The position numbers and the translations under genes were made by a program. The notes under the pieces are model-generated. The model worked only from the letters and a program-made list of their open reading frames with translations, was not told the origin of the DNA and searched no databases. A stretch of 64,000 bases of DNA from Bacteroidota bacterium. Its GTDB lineage: Bacteria > Bacteroidota > Bacteroidia > CAILMK01 > JAAYUY01. Position 1 is the stretch's first letter. Each line of letters starts with the position of its first letter. Below are positions 45,387 through 53,550 of this stretch, piece after piece. The DNA lies in assembly GCA_016776505.1 (NCBI GenBank), contig JADHTG010000011.1, forward strand, positions 1-64,000, in the 5' to 3' direction.

Positions 45387-45893
45387 ATGAACCGAATTGA
45401 AATAGTAAAGGGAGATATCACAAAACAACAAGTGGATGCCATCGTCAATGCAGCCAATAGCTCCCTTTTGGGTGGTGGTGGTGTGGATGGAGCCATTCAT
45501 CGTGCTGCCGGATCAGAATTACTGGAAGAATGCAAAACATTGAATGGTTGTCCTACAGGAGAAGCAAAGATGACTAAAGCTTACAACCTGCCTGCAAAAT
45601 ATGTCATTCATACGGTCGGGCCGGTCTGGCATGGAGGTAATAATCGTGAAGATGAGCTACTCCGGAATTGTTATCAAAACAGTTTAAAAATCGCCTTTGA
45701 GAATAAATTAGGAAGCATTGCTTTTCCAGCTATCAGCACAGGTGTGTATCGTTTTCCTATTGAAAGAGCAACGAAAATTGCTGTTTCAACTGTTCGTGAT
45801 TTCCTGTCAGATCATGAGTTTCCAGTAAAAGTAGTTTTTGTTTGCTTTAGTAGTGAAGATTTAGAAGTATATCAATCATTTTTAAAATCTTAA
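45387..45893 (+). CDS. Macro-domain protein, probable O-acetyl-ADP-ribose deacetylase
   Basis: This 168-residue single macro domain is of the YmdB/MacroD type. The conserved blocks are [25 protein letters not shown] (about 18-42, with the N and D residues that position ADP-ribose), HTVGPVW and [13 protein letters not shown]. Such proteins remove the acetyl group from O-acetyl-ADP-ribose or ADP-ribose from acidic residues. Length matches the family. The gene stands alone, 150 bases after MOSC, and is followed by a long hairpin. Confidence 0.92.
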   Translation: MNRIEIVKGDITKQQVDAIVNAANSSLLGGGGVDGAIHRAAGSELLEECKTLNGCPTGEAKMTKAYNLPAKYVIHTVGPVWHGGNNREDELLRNCYQNSLKIAFENKLGSIAFPAISTGVYRFPIERATKIAVSTVRDFLSDHEFPVKVVFVCFSSEDLEVYQSFLKS

Positions 45894-45911
45894 CTTAGTG
45901 TTTCTTAGTGA

Positions 45912-45955
45912 CTTGGTGTCTTGGTGGTAAAATAAATAACCACTAAGGCACCAAG
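45912..45955. terminator. Long hairpin between convergent genes
   Basis: The arms 45912-45928 and 45939-45955 form a 17-bp stem that is complete on the plus-strand RNA if two G-U pairs are allowed, with a 10-base AT-rich loop. CTTGGTG and CTTAGTG motifs are repeated in the surroundings. It probably stops transcription of the macro-domain gene but may also be a member of a dispersed repeat. Confidence 0.6.
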
Positions 45956-45975
45956 ACACTAAGGTTCACAAAGCT

Positions 45976-48900
45976 CTAAACTTCAATTATTTTCTGCTCA
46001 TCCACATACCATAAATAGCCTTCAACATCTTTAAAATTCATGTCTGACAAGTAGTTTTTGTATTCTCCCAATTGCAGTTTATGCGAGGGACTCTCTTCAC
46101 CAAATTTATAATCAACAACCAGTGCCTTATTTCCTTCAATCATCACACGATCCGGAATTCTATACTCTTTTTGTGGAATCAGTATCGGGTTTTCAGTAAG
46201 CACTTTGTATCTGCCTGAAAACCATTCCTTAACTTTGGATTCGTTTAAAGCAATACTTAATTTATTTTGAAGAAGCTCTTTCTCCATTCTATCCAGTTTT
46301 CCTGTTATTAGCATTTCATTGAGTACTTTTTCTATGTCTTCTATCCGGATAATTTTACTGAGTATTTCATGCATCCATTTTCCATAATTCAGTTTAGCCG
46401 GACTGACCTTTTCAGGATCAAAAACATCCTCATTTTCATGCTTCACCTTTATATTTAAATAATCTGTGTTAATGATATAATTATCAAGCTCATAAGTGTT
46501 CCCTTTTTCTTCCACCTGATCCCTTTCAAATGGCTTTCCGAGGATAAAGCTGGCAGTTTCATCATCCCAATTATCTCTCAGCTTAATGTCATTCCGTGTA
46601 GCAGGTTTTCCATCTTTTCCCAGGACATGGTAAAGCAAATCTGAGACTGAATTCAACTTTTCTGTTCCAGGAAATTTGGAAAAAATAAGCATTCCATCAA
46701 CTGCCCGTGTTAATGCAACATAAAGTATGTTTAAACTGTCAATGCCTGCTGCTACTTTCTCTTCGTAATATTCTTTGACATAAAGACTATTGATCAATTC
46801 CCTGGAATACCTGACTGGAATTATTTCGAGCAACTTAAAAGGTGAAATATCGGAAGAAGTCCATAAAATATTATCATGATTCCCCTTGTGATCCATCGGC
46901 CAATCCAGGTAAGGAATTACCACCACTTTAAAATCAAGTCCTTTCGCTTTGTGGATGGTCATTATCTCTAAGGCATCCAGATCGTCCGGCACCTGAATTG
47001 ATTTTTCTATTCCAAATTCTTCCCACCAATCCAGGAATGAAGCCAAATCCGCTTTTTGCCCCTGAATGTATTCCAGCAGCAAATCATTAAATGCCTGCAA
47101 ATAGGCCCATTCGTGTTTCGATTCCTGCAGCTTGAAAAGGGATGTAAGCTGTTCCACTAATTCATAAAGTGATAATTCTTTTAGCTTTTGTGAAAATAAT
47201 AAGTCAGGCAAATGGTCTTTTATTTGTTTCGTATCCAATTGGATCAAATCTGAAAAAATCACTTCATCACCACTCCTATTCTGATAAGCAAGGATCAGGT
47301 TTACAGCATTTATGAAGTCCTCCTCTTCATTAATAAAATGAAGTGCAGCAAGAAGTAATTTTACAGCCGGTGAAGAATTAATATCAAGCGCCTCTTTGGA
47401 AATGACATCATATTTTCCCCTACTCATCAGGAATTCTGCCAATTCGCTTCCTTCCTTCTTTCTTCTGACCAAAAAGGTGATGTCTTTTTGCCGGTAAGTT
47501 TTCAATAATTGATCTAATGCAATTTCCAGTTGTTTATGTACTTCTTCCTTCCAGCCTCTTCCATTTTCCATATCTTCCTTGCAAAACCTGAGATCAACAA
47601 AACCATCTTTATGACCGGCTGACTTGGGAATTAGTTGTTTTACGTCATAAAAAGCATCCTTGATCTGATGACTGCATTCAATGAGAGAATCGTCTAAATC
47701 CAAGTCCTGTTCTCGGAATTGTTTTTCAATTTCGGTTTGTACGATTCCTGGACAGGAACTAAAAACAGCATTGTTAAAATGGACGATATGCTTCCTGCTT
47801 CTCCAGTTTTTATTCAGGGAAATGGTTTCAATCAGCTCGTTTCCAATTTCTTTTTGAACTCCACCAAGCAACATCGACCAGTCTCCTCCACGCCACCTGT
47901 AAATGGATTGCTTAATATCGCCCACCAGGAGGTTGATATAGTTTGAATCCAGGCTATTTTTAAGCAGGGGTTTAATATTATGCCACTGAAACTGTGAGGT
48001 GTCCTGAAACTCATCAATCAGAAAATGCTGGTAGCGACTCCCCATTTTTTCATAAAGAAAGGGGGTATCATTATCATCAATTACTTTTCTAAGCAAAAGA
48101 TTGACATCTGAAATCAACATGATGTTTTCATCTTCCCTGATCACACTCAACTGGCCTGAAATATCTGTTAATATTCCCAATATGAATAAATAACGCTTTA
48201 CCTCACAGGCTGAAACATAGGATATATAATCCTTATCAATTGTATTGAATGCTTTTTGCAGAAGATCTTTTAATTCAGACTCAACAAGCCGTTCAATGCT
48301 TACAGCGATATTTTTATCCTGACTTTTTGAATACCATTTGGAAGTATCATCCAGGGCCTCATTTGCCCTTTTCGTTGGAAAATATTCCTGCTTTGACTTT
48401 AATTTCAGGAAATAACCTGCAACACCGCTTTCCTTATAACTGAAATCATGAACCGATAAACCTGCACTCTGGATGGCGAGTATTGCCTTTTCTCCGATGG
48501 AAGACATGCTTGATTCGAATCCATAAACGAGAGTGTTTAATTGTTTGATAAAATCAGACAGAAAGCTTTTGTCAGCCAGTTTGTGCCGTACGTCTTTCTC
48601 ATTTTGCTGAAACTTTTCCTTGCTTATTTCGTTGGCAAATTTTTTAATGCTGGATTTCAAATCCCAGCCTGCACCCTGCTCAAGTCGGTTAGCTGCATAA
48701 TCTTCCAGCCAGTCATTCAATTGTTTGTTCTCACCAATTTTCAGCATCATTTGGTCAACCGCTCTGTCCAGTATAATTTGAATATCCAATTCCACATTAT
48801 AGCCATATTGAATACCTATTTCTCTTGAAAAACCCTTGACTATTTTCTGAAAAAAGCTATCGATAGTGCTGATTGAGAAATGAGAATAATCATACAGGAT

Positions 48901-49182
48901 AAACTGGAGAATTAATTTCGCTCTACCCCTTATTTCAACATCTGATAGTTTTGGAAATTTCTTTTTCAGGCTATGTTTGTGAGCAGTATCATCGCCTTTG
49001 CTTAATCTGAAGAGTTCTGACAATATCCGGCCTTTCATTTCTTCAGTCGCTTTATTGGTAAAGGTAATTGCCAGTATGCGCTGGTATTTGAGAGGATTTG
49101 CAAAAACCAGCTTTAAATATTCTTCAATGAGTTTATGGGTTTTTCCGGATCCTGCTGATGAGCGAAATATTTTAAGCACCAT
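45976..49182 (-). CDS. UvrD/RecB-like helicase with C-terminal nuclease (AddA-like)
   Basis: The protein is 1068 residues from the ATG at 49182. The longer frame up to 49353 would put an unrelated stretch before the Walker motif, so it is rejected. Walker A SSAGSGKTHKL (residues 8-18) and helicase motifs AITFTNKATEEM, HFLIDEFQDTS, VGDIKQSIYRWRGGD, IMTIHKAKGLDF and LYVALTRA are present in superfamily 1A order. The last 70 residues contain a PD-(D/E)XK nuclease site (D1011, D1024, K1026 in VVDYK). This is the AddA arrangement for processing double-strand DNA ends. An AddB partner would be expected next door but is not in the window. Confidence 0.9.
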   Translation of the reverse strand: MVLKIFRSSAGSGKTHKLIEEYLKLVFANPLKYQRILAITFTNKATEEMKGRILSELFRLSKGDDTAHKHSLKKKFPKLSDVEIRGRAKLILQFILYDYSHFSISTIDSFFQKIVKGFSREIGIQYGYNVELDIQIILDRAVDQMMLKIGENKQLNDWLEDYAANRLEQGAGWDLKSSIKKFANEISKEKFQQNEKDVRHKLADKSFLSDFIKQLNTLVYGFESSMSSIGEKAILAIQSAGLSVHDFSYKESGVAGYFLKLKSKQEYFPTKRANEALDDTSKWYSKSQDKNIAVSIERLVESELKDLLQKAFNTIDKDYISYVSACEVKRYLFILGILTDISGQLSVIREDENIMLISDVNLLLRKVIDDNDTPFLYEKMGSRYQHFLIDEFQDTSQFQWHNIKPLLKNSLDSNYINLLVGDIKQSIYRWRGGDWSMLLGGVQKEIGNELIETISLNKNWRSRKHIVHFNNAVFSSCPGIVQTEIEKQFREQDLDLDDSLIECSHQIKDAFYDVKQLIPKSAGHKDGFVDLRFCKEDMENGRGWKEEVHKQLEIALDQLLKTYRQKDITFLVRRKKEGSELAEFLMSRGKYDVISKEALDINSSPAVKLLLAALHFINEEEDFINAVNLILAYQNRSGDEVIFSDLIQLDTKQIKDHLPDLLFSQKLKELSLYELVEQLTSLFKLQESKHEWAYLQAFNDLLLEYIQGQKADLASFLDWWEEFGIEKSIQVPDDLDALEIMTIHKAKGLDFKVVVIPYLDWPMDHKGNHDNILWTSSDISPFKLLEIIPVRYSRELINSLYVKEYYEEKVAAGIDSLNILYVALTRAVDGMLIFSKFPGTEKLNSVSDLLYHVLGKDGKPATRNDIKLRDNWDDETASFILGKPFERDQVEEKGNTYELDNYIINTDYLNIKVKHENEDVFDPEKVSPAKLNYGKWMHEILSKIIRIEDIEKVLNEMLITGKLDRMEKELLQNKLSIALNESKVKEWFSGRYKVLTENPILIPQKEYRIPDRVMIEGNKALVVDYKFGEESPSHKLQLGEYKNYLSDMNFKDVEGYLWYVDEQKIIEV

Positions 49183-49385
49183 ACTTTCAAATCTACTATT
49201 TAATTTGAAAACTGCTAGTGGGAAATTATTATTTGCAGTACAAGCTTTCCAGCTTGTCATTCCATAAATCTGATTACTTCCACAATCCGGAAAGTTTGTG
49301 TTCTTTTGTTTTTGATCGTAGTAAGTTGAATTGTATTTATTTTTTCTCTTCACTATTCAAATTGTATGTAATTTCAAACTTTAAC

Positions 49386-49416
49386 TTTGAATTTACATAC
49401 ATTTATTGTAAATTTG
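49386..49416 (+). promoter_or_regulatory. Bacteroidota sigma-A promoter (TTTG-N19-TAAATTTG)
   Basis: TTTG at 49386-49389 and TAAATTTG at 49409-49416 are separated by 19 bases, matching both promoter elements of the phylum. The start ATG of the ATPase gene is 15 bases downstream of the -7 element. Confidence 0.7.
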
Positions 49417-49431
49417 TTTAAAAATAGGATT

Positions 49432-50583
49432 ATGTTTATCAAAAGACAGCTTGAATCTGATTTGCATAAAAGCATAAAGGATGTTCCCGTAACAGCCGTT
49501 TTAGGAGCGAGACAAACTGGAAAGACAACTCTGGTGAAACAGGTTTTAAAAAGCTATGGGGAGATTTTATATATGGATCTTGAAAAGCCTTCTGATCGAT
49601 TTATGCTTACTGATGCTGAAAGCTTTTTCAGGATAAATAACAATAAAATTATCTGTCTTGATGAAATTCAGCTATTTCCTGAAATATTCAGTGTTTTAAG
49701 AAGTATCATTGATGATGATAATTATCACATTAAATTCCTGGTAACTGGCTCAGGCTCTCCCGAATTGTTGCGACAAAAAGCTGAAAGCCTTGCCGGCCGA
49801 ATTGCATATTATGAATTAACGCCATTTCTTTACCAGGAAATTTCCCCAAATGAAACTCTTGATAATTATTGGCTCAAGGGCGGATTTCCACTCAGTCTTT
49901 TAGCTGAAACAACTGAGTCCAGCAATAACTGGAGAAGAAATTTTATTTTAACATTTTTGGAAAGGGATTTAAGGAATTTTGGCTTTAATTTCCCCCCTGA
50001 AACACTTAACAGGCTATGGAAAATGATTGCCCATATCAATGGCCAGGTGTTGAACTATTCCCAGTTGTCAAATTCACTTGGATACAGTGATACTACTGTG
50101 AGAAAATACCTGGAGGTACTTTCCAAGACATTTATGTTGCGAATTTTACCACCCTTTTTTATCAATTTAAAGAAGAGGTTAATAAAAAGCCCTAAATTAT
50201 ATATCAAAGACACAGGTATATTGCATAGCCTTCTAAACATTAATGATTTCAATGAGCTATACATTAATCCGATTTATGGAAGTTCCTGGGAGTTGTTATG
50301 TATGGAGAATATAATTTACAAATTTAATAATTGGGAGCCATTTTATTACAGGACATCAAATGGAAGTGAGGTCGATTTAGTACTGACTAAAGCTTCAAAA
50401 AAGTATGTTTTTGAATTCAAAGCTTCATCAAGTCCCTCTGTCACCTTAGGATTCTGGAATTGCCTTGAGGACCTGAAACCAGACAAATCCTTTATCATTT
50501 CACCAGTTAAAATGGCATATCCGTATAAAAATGATGTTTGGGTGTATCCTTTGGATGAATTTCTAAAGTTGAAGCTAACTTAA
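49432..50583 (+). CDS. AAA family ATPase with DUF4143
   Basis: The protein is 383 residues from ATG 49432; an upstream TTG at 49387 lies inside the promoter and is rejected. It has a P-loop GARQTGKTT (25-33), Walker B IICLDEIQLFPEI and sensor LVTGSGSPEL of the AAA_14 domain, then a helix-turn-helix-like DUF4143 region (SQLSNSLGYSDTTVRKYLEVL) and a C-terminal nuclease-like fold (FYYRTSNGSEVDLVL...YVFEFKASS) with an E-D-E-K set resembling PD-(D/E)XK. The family is very common and often found near defence or mobile genes, but its role is unclear. It has a full promoter and stands alone. Confidence 0.88.
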   Translation: MFIKRQLESDLHKSIKDVPVTAVLGARQTGKTTLVKQVLKSYGEILYMDLEKPSDRFMLTDAESFFRINNNKIICLDEIQLFPEIFSVLRSIIDDDNYHIKFLVTGSGSPELLRQKAESLAGRIAYYELTPFLYQEISPNETLDNYWLKGGFPLSLLAETTESSNNWRRNFILTFLERDLRNFGFNFPPETLNRLWKMIAHINGQVLNYSQLSNSLGYSDTTVRKYLEVLSKTFMLRILPPFFINLKKRLIKSPKLYIKDTGILHSLLNINDFNELYINPIYGSSWELLCMENIIYKFNNWEPFYYRTSNGSEVDLVLTKASKKYVFEFKASSSPSVTLGFWNCLEDLKPDKSFIISPVKMAYPYKNDVWVYPLDEFLKLKLT

Positions 50584-50633
50584 GAATAAACAAAATTTCT
50601 TGCCAATAAAGCCAACAATCTGGCAAGATTGTG

Positions 50634-51107
50634 TTACATCACCCCCCGGTGATGAGCTGTAATTTCAGTGCATTCCACTTTGAAAAGAACCACATTATTT
50701 ACCGCAGGATCATTGTATTTGTAATCCTCCTTCTGGGTGTATTGCTTCATGACAATGTTCAGTTGTTCTCTCTTTTCGTCAGGATCCACGACAAATACTG
50801 CCTTTCCTTTGGCGACTACACTTTTATACAGCATGGAATAAGAACAGGCGACATTTTCATGCCTGACAAATAACTCCGTATCAAAAGCCAGCGAAATACA
50901 AACATTCGGATTTTTCTCCAGCAATTCCAGTTTTTTACCCCCGGGTCCTGAATGAAAATAGAAACAATTGTCCCTGAAACCAAAATTCATGGCAATCGTA
51001 TAGGGAGTTCCATCTAAATCAATCATACTTAAATGACAAACTTCTGCCTGTTGTAATAATTTTTCAATTTCTGATTTATCTGTGATTATTTTTTTCCTGA
51101 CTCCCAT
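50634..51107 (-). CDS. Pyridoxamine 5'-phosphate oxidase-like flavoprotein (NimA type)
   Basis: This 157-residue protein of the split-barrel FMN-binding fold starts with a short basic stretch, then CHLSMIDLDGTPYTIAMNFGF (29-49) and FYFHSGPGGKKLELLEKNPNVCISLA (52-77), the FMN-binding strands of the NimA/pyridox_ox_2 group. The C-terminal histidine-rich end (TAHHRGVM) is also typical. Members bind FMN or heme; NimA relatives reduce 5-nitroimidazoles. Whether this one does is not known. It converges on the AAA ATPase gene with 50 bases between the stops. Confidence 0.88.
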   Translation of the reverse strand: MGVRKKIITDKSEIEKLLQQAEVCHLSMIDLDGTPYTIAMNFGFRDNCFYFHSGPGGKKLELLEKNPNVCISLAFDTELFVRHENVACSYSMLYKSVVAKGKAVFVVDPDEKREQLNIVMKQYTQKEDYKYNDPAVNNVVLFKVECTEITAHHRGVM

Positions 51108-51214
51108 AGCTCATTTTTGATTGATGTAAAATTATTATTAATTATTGATTCATTAACTCAAATTCAATTTTTCTAATTCACTAACTTTGATGCAAAATAT
51201 AGTACGCAGAGCAA

Positions 51215-51262
51215 AGACCTCACAGGTTTCCTTTGCATAAATTTCAAAAACCTGTGAGGTCT
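51215..51262. repeat. 15-bp perfect inverted repeat AGACCTCACAGGTTT
   Basis: AGACCTCACAGGTTT (51215-51229) and its complement AAACCTGTGAGGTCT (51248-51262) enclose 18 bases. The element lies 56 bases before the carbonic anhydrase gene and may form a leader hairpin. The same motif is, to my knowledge, dispersed in many Bacteroidota genomes. Confidence 0.85.
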
Positions 51263-51318
51263 GGTATTTGAAAGTATCAAACTACAATTTCAGTTGTGAA
51301 ATTGAAATTTAAGAGCTT

Positions 51319-51858
51319 ATGGCTTTAATAAAATCAGTACGAGGATTTACACCAAAAATAGGCAAAGACTGTTTCCTGGCCGATAATGCCACTTTAATCG
51401 GAAATATTAGCATGGGAGATCAGTGCAGTGTCTGGTTCAATGCGGTGGTCAGGGGCGATGTTGAGCCTATTATTCTGGGCAACAAAGTGAATATACAGGA
51501 TAATGCAACTATTCATGGAACTTTTGGGCGGGCTGCAACTGTGATTGGAGATCATGTTTCCATTGCCCACAATGCCGTGGTGCATGGCTGTAAAATCGGG
51601 AATAATGTGCTGGTTGGAATTGGAGCCATTATTATGGACAATGCTGAGATTGGGGATAATTGTATCATTGCCATGGGCGCGGTTATACCCATGAATACCA
51701 AAGTACCTTCAGGAACTGTTTATGCAGGAGTGCCGGCTAAAAAGCTGAAAGATCTTGACCAGGCGCTTTTTAAAGGAGAAGTGGAACGGATAGCGAATAA
51801 ATATATTGAATATGCGGGGTGGTACAAGGGAGATTCTGATACTTCTGAATTACCCTAG
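51319..51858 (+). CDS. Gamma carbonic anhydrase family protein
   Basis: This 179-residue left-handed parallel beta-helix protein of hexapeptide repeats has a short C-terminal helix. The three histidines expected to bind zinc between subunits are visible as H66 (ATIHGT), H84 (SIAHN) and H89 (AVVHGC), preceded by the conserved WFNAVVRGDVEPI with R45 and D47. Length and motifs fit the YrdA/Cam-like group, which contains active carbonic anhydrases and inactive relatives. It forms a trimer in known members. It is transcribed alone and followed by a hairpin. Confidence 0.92.
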   Translation: MALIKSVRGFTPKIGKDCFLADNATLIGNISMGDQCSVWFNAVVRGDVEPIILGNKVNIQDNATIHGTFGRAATVIGDHVSIAHNAVVHGCKIGNNVLVGIGAIIMDNAEIGDNCIIAMGAVIPMNTKVPSGTVYAGVPAKKLKDLDQALFKGEVERIANKYIEYAGWYKGDSDTSELP

Positions 51859-51964
51859 GCTTCGTCAGACAAGGAGGCTAAGGCTGAGGTTTTGGGATTA
51901 TGACGAATTGATTCCTGTTCAAGTGTACATTTTGTGTCAACCTATTTTAGGACATTTTTTGAAG

Positions 51965-51985
51965 TTCCCCCTTCAAAAGGGGGAA
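51965..51985. terminator. Hairpin TTCCCCCTT-CAA-AAGGGGGAA
   Basis: A perfect 9-bp GC-rich stem with a 3-base loop is followed by TTTATTC on the plus strand. It lies 106 bases after the carbonic anhydrase stop and before the convergent aroQ gene. Confidence 0.65.
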
Positions 51986-52031
51986 TTTATTCTGCAAGAA
52001 CTTCGTATTTGAAAAACATAAAAACATCATG

Positions 52032-52457
52032 TTACTTCTGCAAATCAATAAGTCCCTGAATGGCTAAACGATACGAATCCAGTCCAAAGCCACAGATAAC
52101 GGCTTTTACATGGGGGGAAATATAGGACTTGTGCCTGAATTCTTCACGGGCATAAATATTTGAAATATGTACCTCGATTACCGGTTTTTCAATTGCAGCC
52201 ACCGCATCTCCTATGGCAACTGAAGTATGTGTATATGCAGCCGCATTAAGGATAATACCATCATAGGTGAAACCCACTTCCTGGATTTTATCGATTAAAA
52301 TCCCATCATGATTGGACTGGAATAATTCCATTTCAACTTCCGGAAATAACATTTGCAACTCCTTGAAATATTCTTCGAAAGATTTGTGACCGTATATCTC
52401 TGTTTCTCGCTTTCCTAAAAGGTTTAAATTGGGGCCGTTGATGATTATGATCTTCAT
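52032..52457 (-). CDS. aroQ: Type II 3-dehydroquinate dehydratase
   Basis: This 141-residue cytoplasmic enzyme performs the third step of the shikimate pathway, dehydrating 3-dehydroquinate. The N-terminal block INGPNLNLLGKRETEIYG (residues 5-22) carries the catalytic arginine and tyrosine; NAAAYTHTSVAI (70-81) binds the substrate; EVHISNIYAREEFRHKS (95-111) has the catalytic histidine and the lid arginines. Length is normal for the dodecameric type II enzyme. No other aro gene is adjacent. Confidence 0.96.
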   Translation of the reverse strand: MKIIIINGPNLNLLGKRETEIYGHKSFEEYFKELQMLFPEVEMELFQSNHDGILIDKIQEVGFTYDGIILNAAAYTHTSVAIGDAVAAIEKPVIEVHISNIYAREEFRHKSYISPHVKAVICGFGLDSYRLAIQGLIDLQK

Positions 52458-52550
52458 ATCAGCAAAATTATTGAAATTGAATCAGAAACGGCTAAATCTG
52501 GAAAATGATTTTTCTCAACCTGATTAAATTTTATTTAGGCAATAATTGGA

Positions 52551-52590
52551 CTTCGACTCCCCGCCTGCGCGGGCAGGCGGGGAGTCGAAG
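52551..52590. repeat. GC-rich perfect palindrome, 18-bp stem, 4-base loop
   Basis: The left arm 52551-52568 and right arm 52573-52590 are exact complements, with GCGG as the loop. It stands out against the AT-rich spacer between the SDR and aroQ genes, both on the minus strand. The core CCGCCTGC/GCAGGCGG relates to the shorter palindrome at 39149-39160. It may act as a terminator and is probably a dispersed repeat. Confidence 0.9.
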
Positions 52591-52681
52591 GGTAGCAGAC
52601 TATTACTAAATCTCATTAAGTCCTCTGTAAACTACCGCACATCCCATTTTAAATTAAAAAAATACTATGGAATTTCAAAAC

Positions 52682-53440
52682 TTATGTCCTCAAATAAGAC
52701 GCTCCATTGATATCAATAATACATCCAGTCATAAAATCAGGGGCTTCGTCAGCACAATAACGAATCATGTTGGCGACTTCTCCGGGTCTTGCCACCCGGC
52801 CCAAAGGACTTTCATTCAGGAATACATCCGCCATTGGACTGTTTAATGCAGCTTTCGACATATCCGTTTCCACAAATCCCGGCGCAATTGTATACACAAA
52901 TACACCCTGTTCACCCAGTGCCTTTGCCATGGACTGTCCCAATACATTGAGTCCTGCCTTGGATGCTCCGTAGGCCATAGCCACAGGTTCTCCCCGGAAT
53001 GCTCCACGGGAAGAAATATTGATTATTCTACCTCCTCCAGTCCCTGTCATATGCTTCGCAATTAGAAAGGACAGGTTGGCCGGTCCGGACAAATTGAGGG
53101 AGATTGTTTTCTGCCAATGCTCCAGCCATGCATCAAAATCCGCATTTTCAAATTCGAGCATATCGAAAATCCCTGCATTATTTACCAGAACATCTACTTT
53201 AATATATTTATCTAAAACTCTATCAACCAAGCTTTTAAGCGATTCATTATCAGACAGATCTGCTTGTAAAAGGATATGATCTCCCGGCTTCAATTCTTTA
53301 AAAGTGAATTCGGCCGCTTTTCGATTTTGATGATACTGTATGATCACATTTGCTTCTTTTTCAGCCATCAGCTTGGCTGTTTCCTTTCCAATTCCACGAG
53401 ATGATCCAGTGATTAATACTGTTTTACCTTTTAAACTCAT
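52682..53440 (-). CDS. SDR family oxidoreductase (FabG-like)
   Basis: This 252-residue classical short-chain dehydrogenase has the cofactor loop TGSSRGIG (11-18), the NNAG motif (87-90), the catalytic serine in NISSRG (S143 or S144) and Y157/K161 in YGASK. It resembles 3-oxoacyl-ACP reductase, but isolated copies like this often act on other carbonyl or alcohol substrates, so fatty-acid synthesis is not certain. It follows the ApgM-type gene by 110 bases on the same strand and is followed by a strong palindrome. Confidence 0.9.
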   Translation of the reverse strand: MSLKGKTVLITGSSRGIGKETAKLMAEKEANVIIQYHQNRKAAEFTFKELKPGDHILLQADLSDNESLKSLVDRVLDKYIKVDVLVNNAGIFDMLEFENADFDAWLEHWQKTISLNLSGPANLSFLIAKHMTGTGGGRIINISSRGAFRGEPVAMAYGASKAGLNVLGQSMAKALGEQGVFVYTIAPGFVETDMSKAALNSPMADVFLNESPLGRVARPGEVANMIRYCADEAPDFMTGCIIDINGASYLRT

Positions 53441-53550
53441 TATTCCATATTCTATTATTCAATTGTTAAGTTCAATCCGAAATTTGAAAAGTGATTTTCA
53501 ACGCCTTAGCACACACTTTTCGGAATGGACACATTACTAGATATTTAAAT

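Noticed and set aside
49183-49353. N-terminal extension of the UvrD-like helicase
   Set aside because: Helicases of this family begin just before the Walker A motif; the extension is low in coding character and the ATG at 49182 fits.
45976-50583. Defence island formed by the UvrD-like helicase and AAA ATPase
   Set aside because: No restriction, toxin-antitoxin, retron or abortive-infection gene is adjacent, the two genes are divergent with separate promoters, and both families have housekeeping members.
52463-52470. -7 promoter element (TAATTTTG on the minus strand) for aroQ
   Set aside because: It lies only five bases before the aroQ start codon, too close to give a normal transcript.
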